Part shown: piece after piece, positions 43,486-52,988 of the stretch
How the letters are laid out: each line of letters starts with the position of its first letter
Numbering within the stretch: position 1 is the stretch's first letter
From: Nocardioides pocheonensis
GTDB lineage: Bacteria > Actinomycetota > Actinomycetes > Propionibacteriales > Nocardioidaceae
Assembly (NCBI RefSeq): GCF_003725535.1
Contig: NZ_RJSF01000040.1
Span: 935,070 to 999,069 of the forward strand
Direction: 5' to 3'
DNA length: 64,000 nucleotides
Program-made: the position numbers and the translations under genes
Notes under the pieces: model-generated
What the model was told of the DNA's origin: nothing
Seen by the model: the letters and a program-made list of their open reading frames with translations, nothing else
Databases searched by the model: none

Positions 43486-43497
43486 TACGCTCACCAC
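43486..43497 (+). promoter_or_regulatory. Leaderless-type -10 box for dop
   Basis: TACGCT (43486-43491), 6 nt, ATG at 43498. Confidence 0.5.
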
Positions 43498-45003
43498 ATG
43501 AGCGTTCGGCGGATCATGGGCACCGAGACGGAGTTCGGTATCTCCGTGCAGGGTCAGCCCCACGCGAACCCCATGGTGGCGAGCACCCGGCTGGTCAACG
43601 CCTACGCCAGCGCGGCCCTCCACGTCCGGCGGGCTCGCTGGGACTTCGAGGAGGAGTCGCCGCTGCGGGACGCCCGCGGCTTCGACATGAGCCGCGACGT
43701 GGCCGACGCCAGCCAGCTGACCGACGAGGACATGGGCCTGGCCAACGTGATCCTCACCAACGGCGCCCGCTTGTACGTCGACCACGCCCACCCCGAGTAC
43801 TCCACGCCCGAGTGCACCAACCCCCTCGACGTGGTGCGGTGGGACAAGGCGGGGGAGCAGGTCGCCCTGGACGCCTGCCGGTTCGCCTCGGTGTCCGGAG
43901 AGCCGGACATCGTGCTCTACAAGAACAACACCGACAACAAGGGCGCGTCGTACGGCGCGCACGAGAACTACCTGATGAAGCGGTCGACGCCGTTCGGCGA
44001 GATCGTCCGCCACCTGACGCCGTTCTTCGTGTCCCGCCAGGTGGTCTGCGGCGCGGGCCGCGTCGGCATCGGCCAGGACGGTCGCGAGCACGGCTTCCAG
44101 GTCTCGCAGCGTGCCGACTACTTCGAGGTCGAGGTCGGGCTCGAGACGACCCTGAAGCGGCCGATCATCAACACCCGCGACGAGCCCCACGCCGACCCCG
44201 AGAAGTACCGCCGCCTGCACGTGATCATCGGCGACGCCAACCTCTCGGAGGTCTCGACGTTCCTCAAGGTCGGCACGACGGCCCTGGTGCTCGACATGAT
44301 CGAGGACCGGTTCATCCAGAGCGACCTCACCGTGACGCGTGCGGTCGCGTCGCTGCGGGCGGTGTCCCACGACCCGACGCTCACCCACCTGCTGGAGCGC
44401 CCCGACGGCCAGACCCTCACGGCCGTCGAGCTGCAGTGGGAGTACTTCAACCTGGCCAAGAAGTACGTCGACCAGAAGTACGGCGACGACGCCGACGACC
44501 AGACCCTCCAGGTCATGGCCCGGTGGGAGTCCGTGCTCAACCGGCTCGAGCGCGACCCGATGGAGTGTGCCCAGGAGCTCGACTGGGTCGCCAAGCTCAA
44601 GCTGCTGCAGTCCTACCGCGACCGCGACGGGCTCGACTGGGACGACGCCAAGCTCCACCTGATCGACCTGCAGTACGCCGACCTCCGTCCCGAGAAGGGC
44701 CTCTACCACCGGCTCGTCCGTCTCGGCCGGATGGAGCGACTCCTCGACGAGACGACCATCACGGCCGCGATGCACGAGCCCCCGGAGGACACCCGGGCGT
44801 ACTTCCGCGGGCGCTGCCTGGACAAGTACCCCGACAGCATCGCCGCGGCCTCCTGGGACTCGGTGATCTTCGACCTGCCGGGCCACGACTCGCTCCAGCG
44901 GGTGCCCACGATCGACCCCCGCCGGGGCACCAAGGCGCACGTCGGCGAATTGATCGACTCGAGTGACACGGCTCTGGCCTTGTTCTCTGCGCTGACTCGA
45001 TAG
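43498..45003 (+). CDS. dop: Depupylase / Pup deamidase
   Basis: The protein has 501 residues. It has the glutamine-synthetase-like fold of the Dop/PafA family: [12 protein letters not shown] at the start (metal-binding Glu residues), [40 protein letters not shown] and [13 protein letters not shown]. It is ~50 residues longer than PafA here, and the stretch around residues 35-80 ([20 protein letters not shown]) contains the Dop-specific loop. Dop deamidates the C-terminal Gln of Pup to Glu and also removes Pup from proteins. It is followed directly by pup. The TAG stop is also the start of the -10 box for pup. Confidence 0.95.
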   Translation: MSVRRIMGTETEFGISVQGQPHANPMVASTRLVNAYASAALHVRRARWDFEEESPLRDARGFDMSRDVADASQLTDEDMGLANVILTNGARLYVDHAHPEYSTPECTNPLDVVRWDKAGEQVALDACRFASVSGEPDIVLYKNNTDNKGASYGAHENYLMKRSTPFGEIVRHLTPFFVSRQVVCGAGRVGIGQDGREHGFQVSQRADYFEVEVGLETTLKRPIINTRDEPHADPEKYRRLHVIIGDANLSEVSTFLKVGTTALVLDMIEDRFIQSDLTVTRAVASLRAVSHDPTLTHLLERPDGQTLTAVELQWEYFNLAKKYVDQKYGDDADDQTLQVMARWESVLNRLERDPMECAQELDWVAKLKLLQSYRDRDGLDWDDAKLHLIDLQYADLRPEKGLYHRLVRLGRMERLLDETTITAAMHEPPEDTRAYFRGRCLDKYPDSIAAASWDSVIFDLPGHDSLQRVPTIDPRRGTKAHVGELIDSSDTALALFSALTR

Positions 45004-45006
45004 GGT
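45001..45006 (+). promoter_or_regulatory. -10 box for pup formed on the dop stop codon
   Basis: TAGGGT; its first three bases are the dop stop. RNA would start near 45013, leaving a ~35-nt leader with GGAAGGAGAGG before the pup ATG. Confidence 0.45.
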
Positions 45007-45047
45007 CGGGGTATCCCAAGTCTTTGGGGGAGTGGAAGGAGAGGCTG

Positions 45048-45251
45048 ATGGCGCAAGAGCACAAGCAGCCGCGGAAGTCCTCTGAGTCCGAGGAGCAGGT
45101 CGAGGAGGCCACCGCGTCCACCGACGCCGTGACCGAGCGCAAGGAGCAGCTCGACGAGGACATCGACGCGATCCTGGACGAGATCGACGACGTCCTGGAG
45201 ACCAACGCCGAGGACTTCGTCAAGTCGTTCATCCAGAAGGGTGGACAGTGA
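45048..45251 (+). CDS. pup: Prokaryotic ubiquitin-like protein Pup
   Basis: The protein has 67 residues, acidic and largely disordered, with a helix-forming C-terminal half ([20 protein letters not shown]) that binds the Mpa coiled coil. It ends QKGGQ: the last Gln must be deamidated by Dop before PafA can join it to target lysines. The ATG was chosen because GGAAGGAGAGG precedes it and MAQEHKQ fits known Pups; a GTG 24 nt upstream is in frame but unlikely. The stop overlaps the prcB GTG (GTGA). Confidence 0.96.
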   Translation: MAQEHKQPRKSSESEEQVEEATASTDAVTERKEQLDEDIDAILDEIDDVLETNAEDFVKSFIQKGGQ

Positions 45252-46099
45252 GCCAGGCTCGCGGCTCGTCCGGTGACGCCCGCCTGCCCGACGTCTTCCT
45301 GACGCCCGGCACCTCGTCGTTCAGCGACTTCCTGGGTGCCGTCTCACCGGAGCTCCTGCCTGCCCGCCGCACCCTGCCGCAGGGCACTGCCGCCGAGCTC
45401 GCCCCGCACGCCACCACGATCGTGGCGGCGACCTTCCCGGGAGGCGTGGTCATGGCCGGCGACCGCCGGGCGACCATGGGCAACATCATCGCCCAGCGCG
45501 ACATCGAGAAGGTCTTCCCCGCCGACGAGTACTCCGCGGTCGGGATCGCCGGCACCGCCGGGCTGGCCGTGGAGATGGTCCGGCTGTTCCAGACCGAGCT
45601 CGAGCACTACGAGAAGATCGAGGGCTCCACGCTGTCCATGGACGGCAAGGCCAACCGGCTCTCGGCGCTGATCCGGGGCAACCTCGGCCTGGCGATGCAG
45701 GGCCTCGCGGTCGTCCCGCTCTTCGCGGGCTACGACCTCACCGCCGACCAGGGCCGGATCTTCAGCTACGACGTCACCGGCGGACGCTACGAGGAGACCG
45801 CGTTCCACTCGGTGGGCTCCGGCTCGATGTTCGCCAAGGGGGCGCTGAAGAAGCTCTACCGCGAGGACCTCTCCGAGCTCGACTGCGTGACCGTGGTCAT
45901 CCAGGCGCTGTACGACGCCGCCGACGACGACTCCGCCACCGGCGGCCCCGACCTGACCCGCAGGATCTTCCCCGTGGTCAGCGTGATCACCGCCGACGGA
46001 CATCGGCGGATGACCGAGTCCGACGTCGCGGAGATCGCCGACCGGGTCATCGGCGGCCGGATGCAGCGTCCCGACGGCCCGCACGCGGCCCTGAACTAG
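45248..46099 (+). CDS. prcB: 20S proteasome beta subunit
   Basis: The protein has 283 residues. A propeptide of 55 residues (ending ELAPHA) precedes the catalytic core, which starts [20 protein letters not shown]; Thr56 is the N-terminal nucleophile after self-cleavage. Core positions corresponding to Asp17 and Lys33 are seen in GDRRAT and DIEKVF. It forms the two inner rings of the proteasome and degrades pupylated proteins. The GTG start overlaps the pup stop, ensuring coupled synthesis; prcA follows after 16 nt. Confidence 0.96.
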   Translation: MSQARGSSGDARLPDVFLTPGTSSFSDFLGAVSPELLPARRTLPQGTAAELAPHATTIVAATFPGGVVMAGDRRATMGNIIAQRDIEKVFPADEYSAVGIAGTAGLAVEMVRLFQTELEHYEKIEGSTLSMDGKANRLSALIRGNLGLAMQGLAVVPLFAGYDLTADQGRIFSYDVTGGRYEETAFHSVGSGSMFAKGALKKLYREDLSELDCVTVVIQALYDAADDDSATGGPDLTRRIFPVVSVITADGHRRMTESDVAEIADRVIGGRMQRPDGPHAALN

Positions 46100-46115
46100 A
46101 AAGGGCCCACCCAAG

Positions 46116-46814
46116 ATGTCTATGCCGTTCTACGTCAGCCCCGAACAGCTGATGAAGGACCGGGCGGACTTCGCGCGCAAGGGGATCGCGCGCGGACGCT
46201 CCGTGGTCGTCGTCCAGTACGCCGACGGGGTGCTGTTCGTCTCCGAGAACGCCTCCCAGGCGCTGCACAAGGTCAGCGAGATCTACGACCGGATCGCCTT
46301 CGCCGCCGTCGGTCGCTACAACGAGTTCGAGAACCTGCGGATCGCCGGCGTCCGCCTGGCGGACCTGCGCGGCTACTCCTACGACCGCCGGGACGTCACG
46401 GGGCGCGGCCTGGCCAACGCCTACGCGCAGACCCTCGGCACGATCTTCTCCTCGGGCGGCGAGAAGCCCTACGAGGTGGAGATCTTCGTGGCGGAGGTCG
46501 GTGACACGTCCGAGGAGGACCAGATCTACCGGCTGACCTACGACGGCCAGGTGGCCGACGAGCACGGGTTCGCCGCAATGGGCGGCGACGCCGAGTCGGT
46601 CGCGACGTACCTCAAGGAGCACTACCGGCCCGAGCTCACTCGGGACGAGGCGATCAGGCTCGCAGTCCAGGCGCTCGGTCACTCCGAGAGCGGCGACCGG
46701 ACCATTCCGGTCACCGAGCTGGAGGTGGCGTGGCTGGACCGCACGCGCCCGCAGCAGCGGAAGTTCCGCCGACTCGACAGCGATTCGCTCTCCGGGATTC
46801 TCGCCGGGTCATAG
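46116..46814 (+). CDS. prcA: 20S proteasome alpha subunit
   Basis: The protein has 232 residues. It starts [20 protein letters not shown], the gating N-terminus of actinobacterial alpha subunits, followed by [20 protein letters not shown] and [20 protein letters not shown]. It forms the outer rings that control entry and bind the Mpa C-terminus. The ATG has GAAAGGG upstream. Its TAG stop forms the first half of a TAGGGT -10 box for pafA. No catalytic Thr is expected or present. Confidence 0.96.
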   Translation: MSMPFYVSPEQLMKDRADFARKGIARGRSVVVVQYADGVLFVSENASQALHKVSEIYDRIAFAAVGRYNEFENLRIAGVRLADLRGYSYDRRDVTGRGLANAYAQTLGTIFSSGGEKPYEVEIFVAEVGDTSEEDQIYRLTYDGQVADEHGFAAMGGDAESVATYLKEHYRPELTRDEAIRLAVQALGHSESGDRTIPVTELEVAWLDRTRPQQRKFRRLDSDSLSGILAGS

Positions 46815-46823
46815 GGTGGGTCC
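46812..46823 (+). promoter_or_regulatory. Leaderless-type -10 box for pafA formed on the prcA stop codon
   Basis: TAGGGT (46812-46817), 6 nt, GTG at 46824; the TAG is the prcA stop. Confidence 0.5.
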
Positions 46824-48185
46824 GTGGACCGGCGGATCTTCGGGATCGAGAACGAGTACGGCGTCACGTGCACCTTCAAGGGGCAGCGCCGTCTCTCGCC
46901 GGACGAGGTCGCCCGCTACCTGTTCCGCAAGGTGGTCAGCTGGGGCCGCAGCAGCAACGTGTTCCTGCGCAACGGCGCCCGGCTCTACCTCGACGTCGGC
47001 AGCCACCCGGAGTACGCCACCCCGGAGTGCGACGACATCGTCGACCTGGTCACCCACGACAAGGCGGGGGAGCGGATCCTCGAGGGCCTGCTGATCGACG
47101 CGGAGCGCCGGCTCCACGACGAAGGCATCTCCGGGGACGTCTACCTGTTCAAGAACAACACCGACTCCGCGGGCAACTCCTACGGCTGCCACGAGAACTA
47201 CCTGGTCAGCCGCAACGGCGAGTTCAGCAAGCTCGCCGACGTGCTCATCCCGTTCCTGGTCACCCGCCAGGTGATCTGCGGGGCCGGCAAGGTGATCCAG
47301 ACGCCGCGCGGTGCGTCGTACTCCCTGAGCCAGCGGGCGGAGCACATCTGGGAGGGCGTGTCGAGCGCCACCACGCGGTCGCGGCCGATCATCAACACCC
47401 GCGACGAGCCGCACGCCGACGCGGAGCGGTTCCGCCGCCTGCACGTGATCGTCGGCGACTCGAACATGAGCGAGACCACCACGATGCTCAAGGTGGCCAC
47501 CTGCGACCTCGTCCTCCAGATGATCGAGGAGGGCGTGGTGATGCGCGACCTCACGATGGAGAACCCCATCCGGGCCATCCGCGAGATCGCGCACGACCTC
47601 ACCGGTCGTCGCAAGGTGCGACTGGCCAACGGCCGCGAGGCCAGCGTGCTCGACATCCAGGGTGAGTACCTCGGCCGGGTCCGCGACTTCGTCGACCGGC
47701 GCGGGCTGCGCACCCCGATCATCGACCGCTCGCTCGACCTGTGGGAGCGAGGCCTGAAGGCAGTCGAGTCCGAGGACTTCTCCCTGGTCGAGCGCGAGAT
47801 CGACTGGGTGATCAAGTGGAAGCTGATCGAGCGCTACCGCGCCCAGCACGACCTGTCCCTGGGCCATCCCAGGATCGCCCAGCTCGACCTGGCCTACCAC
47901 GACATCCACCGCGACCGGGGCCTCTACTACCTGCTCGAGAAGCGCGGCGCCGTGGCCCGGGTCACCAACGATCTCGCCATCTTCCAGGCCAAGTCGATCC
48001 CGCCGCAGACCACCCGTGCGCGGCTCCGGGGCAACTTCATCAAGCGGGCGCAGGAGCGCCGCCGCGACTTCACCGTCGACTGGGTGCACCTGAAGCTCAA
48101 CGACCAGGCCCAGCGCACCGTGCTGTGCAAGGACCCGTTCCGCTCCCACGACGAACGCGTGGAGCGCCTGATCGAGGGCATGTGA
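46824..48185 (+). CDS. pafA: Pup--protein ligase
   Basis: The protein has 453 residues. Same glutamine-synthetase-like fold as Dop: [18 protein letters not shown] (metal-binding Glu), [40 protein letters not shown] and [13 protein letters not shown]. It lacks the extra Dop loop. PafA uses ATP to phosphorylate the Pup C-terminal Glu and attaches it to substrate lysines. It starts with GTG without a ribosome-binding site, consistent with a leaderless message in addition to read-through from prcA. pafB follows after 10 nt. Confidence 0.96.
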   Translation: MDRRIFGIENEYGVTCTFKGQRRLSPDEVARYLFRKVVSWGRSSNVFLRNGARLYLDVGSHPEYATPECDDIVDLVTHDKAGERILEGLLIDAERRLHDEGISGDVYLFKNNTDSAGNSYGCHENYLVSRNGEFSKLADVLIPFLVTRQVICGAGKVIQTPRGASYSLSQRAEHIWEGVSSATTRSRPIINTRDEPHADAERFRRLHVIVGDSNMSETTTMLKVATCDLVLQMIEEGVVMRDLTMENPIRAIREIAHDLTGRRKVRLANGREASVLDIQGEYLGRVRDFVDRRGLRTPIIDRSLDLWERGLKAVESEDFSLVEREIDWVIKWKLIERYRAQHDLSLGHPRIAQLDLAYHDIHRDRGLYYLLEKRGAVARVTNDLAIFQAKSIPPQTTRARLRGNFIKRAQERRRDFTVDWVHLKLNDQAQRTVLCKDPFRSHDERVERLIEGM

Positions 48186-48195
48186 GACTCGACCC

Positions 48196-49176
48196 GTGAC
48201 GGCCTGGAAGTCCGAGCGCCTGCTCAACCTCGTGATCATGCTGCTCGTCTCGCGCACCTACGTGACCAAGGACCGCATCCGCGAGGTGATCGAGGGCTAC
48301 GACAAGACCAACGACGAGGCCTTCGAGAAGATGTTCGAGCGCGACAAGGAAGAGCTGCGCGCGCTCGGCATCCCGATCGAGCTCGGTCACGTCGACAAGT
48401 TCTTCGAGGACGAGCAGGGCTATCGCATCGCCCGGGACGCCTTCGAGCTGCCGGACATCGACTTCACGCCCGACGAGGCCGCCGTGCTCGGCCTGGCCGC
48501 GCGCGTGTGGCAGCACGCCGGGCTGGCCTCGGCGACGTCCGCGGCCCTGGTGAAGCTCCGCGCCGCGGGCCACGACGTCGACCGGGAGGCGATCGACGCC
48601 CTGCAACCGCGCGTGGTCGCCGACGAGCCGGCGTTCAACGACATGTGGGAGATGACGATCAGCCGCACCCCGGTGCGCTTCGGCTACCGCCGCGCGGGCG
48701 CCTCGGAGGTCGTCGAGCGCCACCTCGAGCCCTGGGGCGTCGTGACCTCGCGCGATCGCTGGTACGTCGTCGGCCACGACCGCGACCGCGGGAAGCCCCG
48801 GATGTTCCGGCTCAGCCGGATCGTGGGCGAGGTGCTCCCGGACGGGCGACCCGGGTCCTTCGAGGTCCCCGAGGGCACCGACGTCCGCGCTCTGACGGCC
48901 AGCCTCGAGCCCCGCCGTACGCCGACCACCGCGACCGTGCTGGCCCGCAAGGGCAGGGCGGCGCTGCTCCGGCGGCTCGCCTCGGAGGTCGCGGAGTCGG
49001 TCGACGGGCCCGACGAGCGCACCGAGTGGGACCGTCTCACCCTCACCACCTACGCGGTCGACGAGCTCGCGGAGGACGTCCTGGCCCACCTCGGCGACGT
49101 CGTGGCGATCGACCCGACCGAGCTGCGCGACCTCGTGGTCGAGCGGCTCAGCCAGCTGAGCGGGGTGCCTGCGTGA
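48196..49176 (+). CDS. pafB: WYL-domain transcriptional regulator PafB
   Basis: The protein has 326 residues. An N-terminal winged helix-turn-helix (~1-70: RLLNLVIMLLVSRTYVTKDR, IREVIEGYDKTNDEAFEKMF) is followed by a WYL domain (~140-230; EPWGVVTSRDRWYVVGHDRD) and the WCX extension (~250-326). In mycobacteria PafB and PafC act together as activators of the RecA-independent DNA-damage response. Its stop overlaps the pafC start (GTGA). Despite the name, a direct proteasome function is not needed. Confidence 0.93.
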   Translation: MTAWKSERLLNLVIMLLVSRTYVTKDRIREVIEGYDKTNDEAFEKMFERDKEELRALGIPIELGHVDKFFEDEQGYRIARDAFELPDIDFTPDEAAVLGLAARVWQHAGLASATSAALVKLRAAGHDVDREAIDALQPRVVADEPAFNDMWEMTISRTPVRFGYRRAGASEVVERHLEPWGVVTSRDRWYVVGHDRDRGKPRMFRLSRIVGEVLPDGRPGSFEVPEGTDVRALTASLEPRRTPTTATVLARKGRAALLRRLASEVAESVDGPDERTEWDRLTLTTYAVDELAEDVLAHLGDVVAIDPTELRDLVVERLSQLSGVPA

Positions 49177-50153
49177 GCGGTGGATCCAAGGAGCAGGTGA
49201 CCCGGCTCCTCGCGCTCGCGCCCTACCTGCAGACCCGGGGCGAGGTGCCGCTCCAGGAGGTGGCGGCCGACTTCGGGGTCACGCCGGCGCAGATGCTCAA
49301 GGACCTGCGCGTGCTGTTCATGTGCGGGCTGCCCGGCTACGGGCCCGGCGACCTGATCGACATCAACGTGGAGGCGCTCGAGGACGACCCCGACGGCCTC
49401 GTCCGGGTCGACAACGCCGAGTTCCTGGCCCGCCCCCTCCGGCTGGGCAGCAACGAGGCGTCCGCGCTGATCGTCGCGCTGCACGCGCTCCTCGACGCCA
49501 GCCCCGCAGGCTCGCGCGACGTGGTCGAGCGCACGCTCGCCAAGCTGGAGGAGGCCGCCGCCGCGGGCTCGACCCCGTTGGTGGACGTGCACCTCCCGCG
49601 CCTGCGGCCGGCGGTCGAGGGCGCCCGGGCGGCCCTGGACGACGCGATCTCCCGCAACCGGCAGGTCCGGCTCGAGTACTACGTGCCGACGCGGGACGAG
49701 ACCACCCAGCGGGTCGTCGACCCGATCGCGGTGACCGTGGCCGACGGCAGGGCCTACCTGGATGCCTGGTGCCACCTGGCCGAGGACCGCCGGCTCTTCC
49801 GCGTCGACCGGATCACCGGCCTCGAGGTGCTGGACGCACCGCGGGTCGCCCACGACCTCGAGCCGCGGGACCTCTCGGCGGGGCTGTTCGAGCCCGGTCC
49901 CGCCGACCTGCGGGCCCGGGTGCTGCTGAGCCCGGAGATGCGCTGGTTCGCCGAGTACTACCCCGTCCTCACCACCCAGGACACGGCGGACGGCGGGCTG
50001 GAGGTCACCCTCGCGGTGAGCGACGAGCGCTGGCTGCTGCGCCTGGCCCTCCGGTTCGGGCACGGGCTGACCGTGCTCGAGCCGGTCGACCTGCGCGCCC
50101 GTGTGGCGACCATCGCGGCGGATGCGCAACGCCTGCACACCGCCACCGCGTAG
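49173..50153 (+). CDS. pafC: WYL-domain transcriptional regulator PafC
   Basis: The protein has 326 residues, the partner of PafB with the same layout: helix-turn-helix (~5-60; VTRLLALAPYLQTRGEVPLQ, DFGVTPAQMLKDLRVL), WYL domain (~150-225; IAVTVADGRAYLDAWCHLAE) and C-terminal WCX domain (~240-326). The WYL ligand is thought to be single-stranded nucleic acid. Translationally coupled to pafB. The TAG stop is also the start of a TAGCAT -10 box for tatA. Confidence 0.93.
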   Translation: MSGGSKEQVTRLLALAPYLQTRGEVPLQEVAADFGVTPAQMLKDLRVLFMCGLPGYGPGDLIDINVEALEDDPDGLVRVDNAEFLARPLRLGSNEASALIVALHALLDASPAGSRDVVERTLAKLEEAAAAGSTPLVDVHLPRLRPAVEGARAALDDAISRNRQVRLEYYVPTRDETTQRVVDPIAVTVADGRAYLDAWCHLAEDRRLFRVDRITGLEVLDAPRVAHDLEPRDLSAGLFEPGPADLRARVLLSPEMRWFAEYYPVLTTQDTADGGLEVTLAVSDERWLLRLALRFGHGLTVLEPVDLRARVATIAADAQRLHTATA

Positions 50154-50156
50154 CAT
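50151..50156 (+). promoter_or_regulatory. -10 box for tatA formed on the pafC stop codon
   Basis: TAGCAT; its TAG is the pafC stop. RNA would start near 50163, giving a ~33-nt leader to the tatA ATG. Confidence 0.4.
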
Positions 50157-50195
50157 GGCTGGGTCGGCGAGGGCCGGCGGTGAGAACCCGGACGA

Positions 50196-50480
50196 ATGGG
50201 GAGCACAGTGTTCAGGCAAATCGGAGCACCCGAGATCATCTTGATCCTCGCGGTCGTCGTGCTGCTCTTCGGCGCCAAGAAGCTTCCCGAGCTCGCCCGG
50301 GGCTCCGGGCGTGCGCTGCGCATCTTCAAGGCCGAGACCAAGGGCCTGGTCGACGACGACGACGAGACGACCGCACCGCCCGCTGCACCTCGCGCCATCC
50401 CCCCGGGTGAGGCAGCGCCCGGCCCGGTCGCCGCCCACGAGGTGCCGCCGGCCGAGCGCAAGCCCGACAGCGCCGACTAG
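50196..50480 (+). CDS. tatA: Sec-independent (Tat) translocase subunit TatA
   Basis: The protein has 94 residues. One membrane helix (residues ~10-27, [13 protein letters not shown]) leads into the conserved [20 protein letters not shown] amphipathic helix; a disordered Pro/Ala/Asp-rich tail follows. It forms the pore part of the twin-arginine export system for folded proteins. An in-frame GTG four codons later (MFRQIGAPE) has GGGGAG just upstream and may be the actual start. tatC follows after 16 nt. Confidence 0.93.
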   Translation: MGSTVFRQIGAPEIILILAVVVLLFGAKKLPELARGSGRALRIFKAETKGLVDDDDETTAPPAAPRAIPPGEAAPGPVAAHEVPPAERKPDSAD

Positions 50481-50496
50481 TCGCGGACAGGGGTCG

Positions 50497-51342
50497 ATGT
50501 CCCTCGCCGGGGTCGTCCAGCTCTTCCGGATCAAGCCCGAGCACCCGGTCGGTGACGAGGGCCGGATGTCGCTCGGCGACCACTTCCGAGAGCTCCGGGG
50601 ACGGCTGCTCAGGTCTCTGCTCGTCCTCCTCGTCACGACGATCGCGGCGTTCTTCTTCTACCACCAGCTGATCGACCTGATCGTCGGGCCGTACAACCAC
50701 GCCGTCCAGCTTCTCGGCGGCAAGAAGCGGGTCAACTCCGAGATCGTGCTGTCGGGGATCGCGTCCGGTCTGATGCTCCAGCTCAAGCTGTGCACCACTG
50801 CGGGGGTGGTGGTCAGCAGCCCCTACTGGCTGTACCAGATCTGGGCGTTCATCCTCCCCGGCCTGCACGCGCACGAGCGCAAGTGGACCCGGGTGTTCGT
50901 CGCGGTCGCCGGGCCGCTGTTCTTCGCCGGCGTGGCCGTCGGGTACTACATCATGCCGAAGGGCCTGCAGTTCCTCATCTCGATGAACACCCCCGGCGGC
51001 TTCCGGAACCTGAACGACTTCGACCACTTCTACACGTTCATCCTCCGCACCCTGCTGATCTTCGGCCTGTCCTTCGAGATCCCGCTCTTCGTCGTCCTGC
51101 TCAGCCTCGCCGGCGTGGTCTCCGGCAAGACGCTCGGGCAGCACCGGGCCTGGATCATCGTCGGCACGTTCGTGTTCGCCGCCGTCGCCACACCGTCGAC
51201 CGACCCGTTCTCGATGACGATGCTCGCCGTACCGATGTCGCTGCTGTTCCTGCTCTCCGAGATGATTGCGCGGCTCGTCGACCGCCGCCGCGCGCGCACG
51301 GCCGAGGACGGACTCGCCGACGACGAGCTCTCACCCCTGTAG
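50497..51342 (+). CDS. tatC: Sec-independent (Tat) translocase subunit TatC
   Basis: The protein has 281 residues and six membrane helices. Near the start is MSLGDHFRELRGRLLRSLLV, the conserved cytoplasmic segment that reads the twin-arginine motif; YQIWAFILPGLHAHERK and FGLSFEIPLFVVLLSLAGVV are family marks, and AVATPSTDPFSM lies before the last helices. TatC recognises Tat signal peptides. Same order as in M. tuberculosis (pafC-tatA-tatC-helY), here with two extra genes before helY. Confidence 0.95.
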   Translation: MSLAGVVQLFRIKPEHPVGDEGRMSLGDHFRELRGRLLRSLLVLLVTTIAAFFFYHQLIDLIVGPYNHAVQLLGGKKRVNSEIVLSGIASGLMLQLKLCTTAGVVVSSPYWLYQIWAFILPGLHAHERKWTRVFVAVAGPLFFAGVAVGYYIMPKGLQFLISMNTPGGFRNLNDFDHFYTFILRTLLIFGLSFEIPLFVVLLSLAGVVSGKTLGQHRAWIIVGTFVFAAVATPSTDPFSMTMLAVPMSLLFLLSEMIARLVDRRRARTAEDGLADDELSPL

Positions 51343-51418
51343 TCCTGCCTCCTCGGGTCGTTGGCCTCTGGCCGGTCCGCCCGATCGATGGCGCTCTGGA
51401 GACGATGGAGACCGAACG

Positions 51419-52954
51419 ATGAAGAAACCCGCGACCGGCGGCGGCCCGTCGAAGCCGCGGTCACCCCGGCGCGTGCGCGCGGTCGTCCCGATGCTGGCGT
51501 GGCTCCTCGTGGCAGCGAGCGGCTGCGGCGTCTCGGGCGCACCCGAGCAGCCGCCGCCCACCGCTGCGGCCCAGGAGACCCACCGGCCCAACATCGTCTT
51601 CGTGCTCACCGACGACCTGACCGCCGACCTGGTCCGGCACATGCCGCACGTGCTCGCCATGGAGCGGCACGGCACGACCTTCACGAACTACACCGTCACC
51701 GACTCCCAGTGCTGCCCGTCGCGGTCCTCGATCTTCAGCGGCAACTACCCGCATGACACCCGGGTCTTCACCAACAGCCCGCCGTGGGGTGGCTACGGCG
51801 TCTTCCACGCTCGCGGTGAGGAGCAGGCGACCTTCGCCACGGCGCTGCACGACGCGGGCTACCGCACCGCGTTCCTGGGCAAGTACCTCAACGGCTACCA
51901 GCCGGGCAGCCCGTCGCGTCGCGCCAGCCCGACGCCACCCGGATGGGACGAGTGGGACGGGGTCGGCTACGGCTACTCGGAGTACGACTACCACCTGTCG
52001 CACGACGGCATCTCGACGTTCTACGGGCACGATCCCGGTGATTACCTGACCACGGTGCTGCGGCACCGCGCGAGCGGCTTCATCACCTCGGCCGCGAGCT
52101 CCGGCCACCCGTTCCTCCTCGAGGTGGCCACCTTCACGCCGCACACACCGTCGGTCCCGGCCCCTCGCGACGCCGCGGCCTTCCCGGGACTGCAGGCACC
52201 GAGGACGGTGGCGTTCAACGCGCTGCCGAGCAACCCGCCCCCGTGGCTCGCGGGCCGACCGCCGCTCACCTCCACGGAGATCCGCGACATCGACCGCCGG
52301 TACCGTCGCCGGGCGCAGGACGTCCTGTCCATCGACCGGCTCCTCGGCGGCATCGAGCGTGCTCTCGCGGCGACCGGCGCGGCCGACGACACGGTCGTAG
52401 TCTTCAGCTCCGACAACGGCTACCACCTGGGCGAGTACCGCCTCCAGGCAGGCAAGATGACCGCGTTCGACACCGACATCCTGGTCCCGCTCGTCGTGAC
52501 CGGTCCGGGCGTCCGCGCGGGCGCCAGCAACGCCGACGCCGTGCAGAACATCGACCTCGCGCCCACCTTCGAGGAGCTCGCCGGCCTGCGGCCGAGTCCG
52601 CTGATGGACGGCGTCAGCGTCGTCGACCTGCTCCATGGGCCGGTGCCCGGCTGGAACAACGCGGCCCTCGTCGAGCACCACGGGCCGGACACCGACGTCA
52701 ACGATCCCGACTACCCCGGTCCACGCGGAGCCAACCCCCCGTCGTACACGGCGCTGCGGACCACGCGGTACACCTACGTCGAGTACGCCGACGGGGCGGT
52801 CGAGCTCTACGACCTCCGGCGTGATCCGCTCGAGCTGGACAACATCGCCGACCGGGTCGCTCCGCAACGGCTCGCCCGGCTCCACGGCGAGCTGGTCGAC
52901 CTCCGCGACTGTCACGGCGCCGTCGCGTGCTCGGCGGCGCGCAACGTCCGGTAG
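51419..52954 (+). CDS. Exported sulfatase (arylsulfatase-type), probable lipoprotein
   Basis: The protein has 511 residues. The N-terminus has twin arginines (SPRRVRAVVPMLAWLLVA) and then a lipobox-like ASGC, so it may be exported by Tat and lipidated; both are predictions. Sulfatase marks: metal-binding IVFVLTDDLT (~60), the formylglycine motif CCPSRSSIFSGN (CxPSR, ~97) and FSSDNGYHLGEY (~330). The Cys must be converted to formylglycine by another enzyme. It would cleave sulfate esters outside the cell; the substrate is not known. It lies directly after tatC, 77 nt away. Confidence 0.86.
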   Translation: MKKPATGGGPSKPRSPRRVRAVVPMLAWLLVAASGCGVSGAPEQPPPTAAAQETHRPNIVFVLTDDLTADLVRHMPHVLAMERHGTTFTNYTVTDSQCCPSRSSIFSGNYPHDTRVFTNSPPWGGYGVFHARGEEQATFATALHDAGYRTAFLGKYLNGYQPGSPSRRASPTPPGWDEWDGVGYGYSEYDYHLSHDGISTFYGHDPGDYLTTVLRHRASGFITSAASSGHPFLLEVATFTPHTPSVPAPRDAAAFPGLQAPRTVAFNALPSNPPPWLAGRPPLTSTEIRDIDRRYRRRAQDVLSIDRLLGGIERALAATGAADDTVVVFSSDNGYHLGEYRLQAGKMTAFDTDILVPLVVTGPGVRAGASNADAVQNIDLAPTFEELAGLRPSPLMDGVSVVDLLHGPVPGWNNAALVEHHGPDTDVNDPDYPGPRGANPPSYTALRTTRYTYVEYADGAVELYDLRRDPLELDNIADRVAPQRLARLHGELVDLRDCHGAVACSAARNVR

Positions 52955-52976
52955 CCGGATTCGCCCGCCGGGGCAA

Positions 52977-52988
52977 TATGCTCGCGAC
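52977..52988 (+). promoter_or_regulatory. Leaderless-type -10 box for the lipid kinase
   Basis: TATGCT (52977-52982), 6 nt, GTG at 52989. Confidence 0.5.

Noticed and set aside
41656..44940. 1094-codon minus-strand frame, taken whole
   Set aside because: Only the part from the TTG at 43365 is the PLD-like protein (signal peptide and ribosome-binding site there). The rest is opposite dop and has shadow composition.
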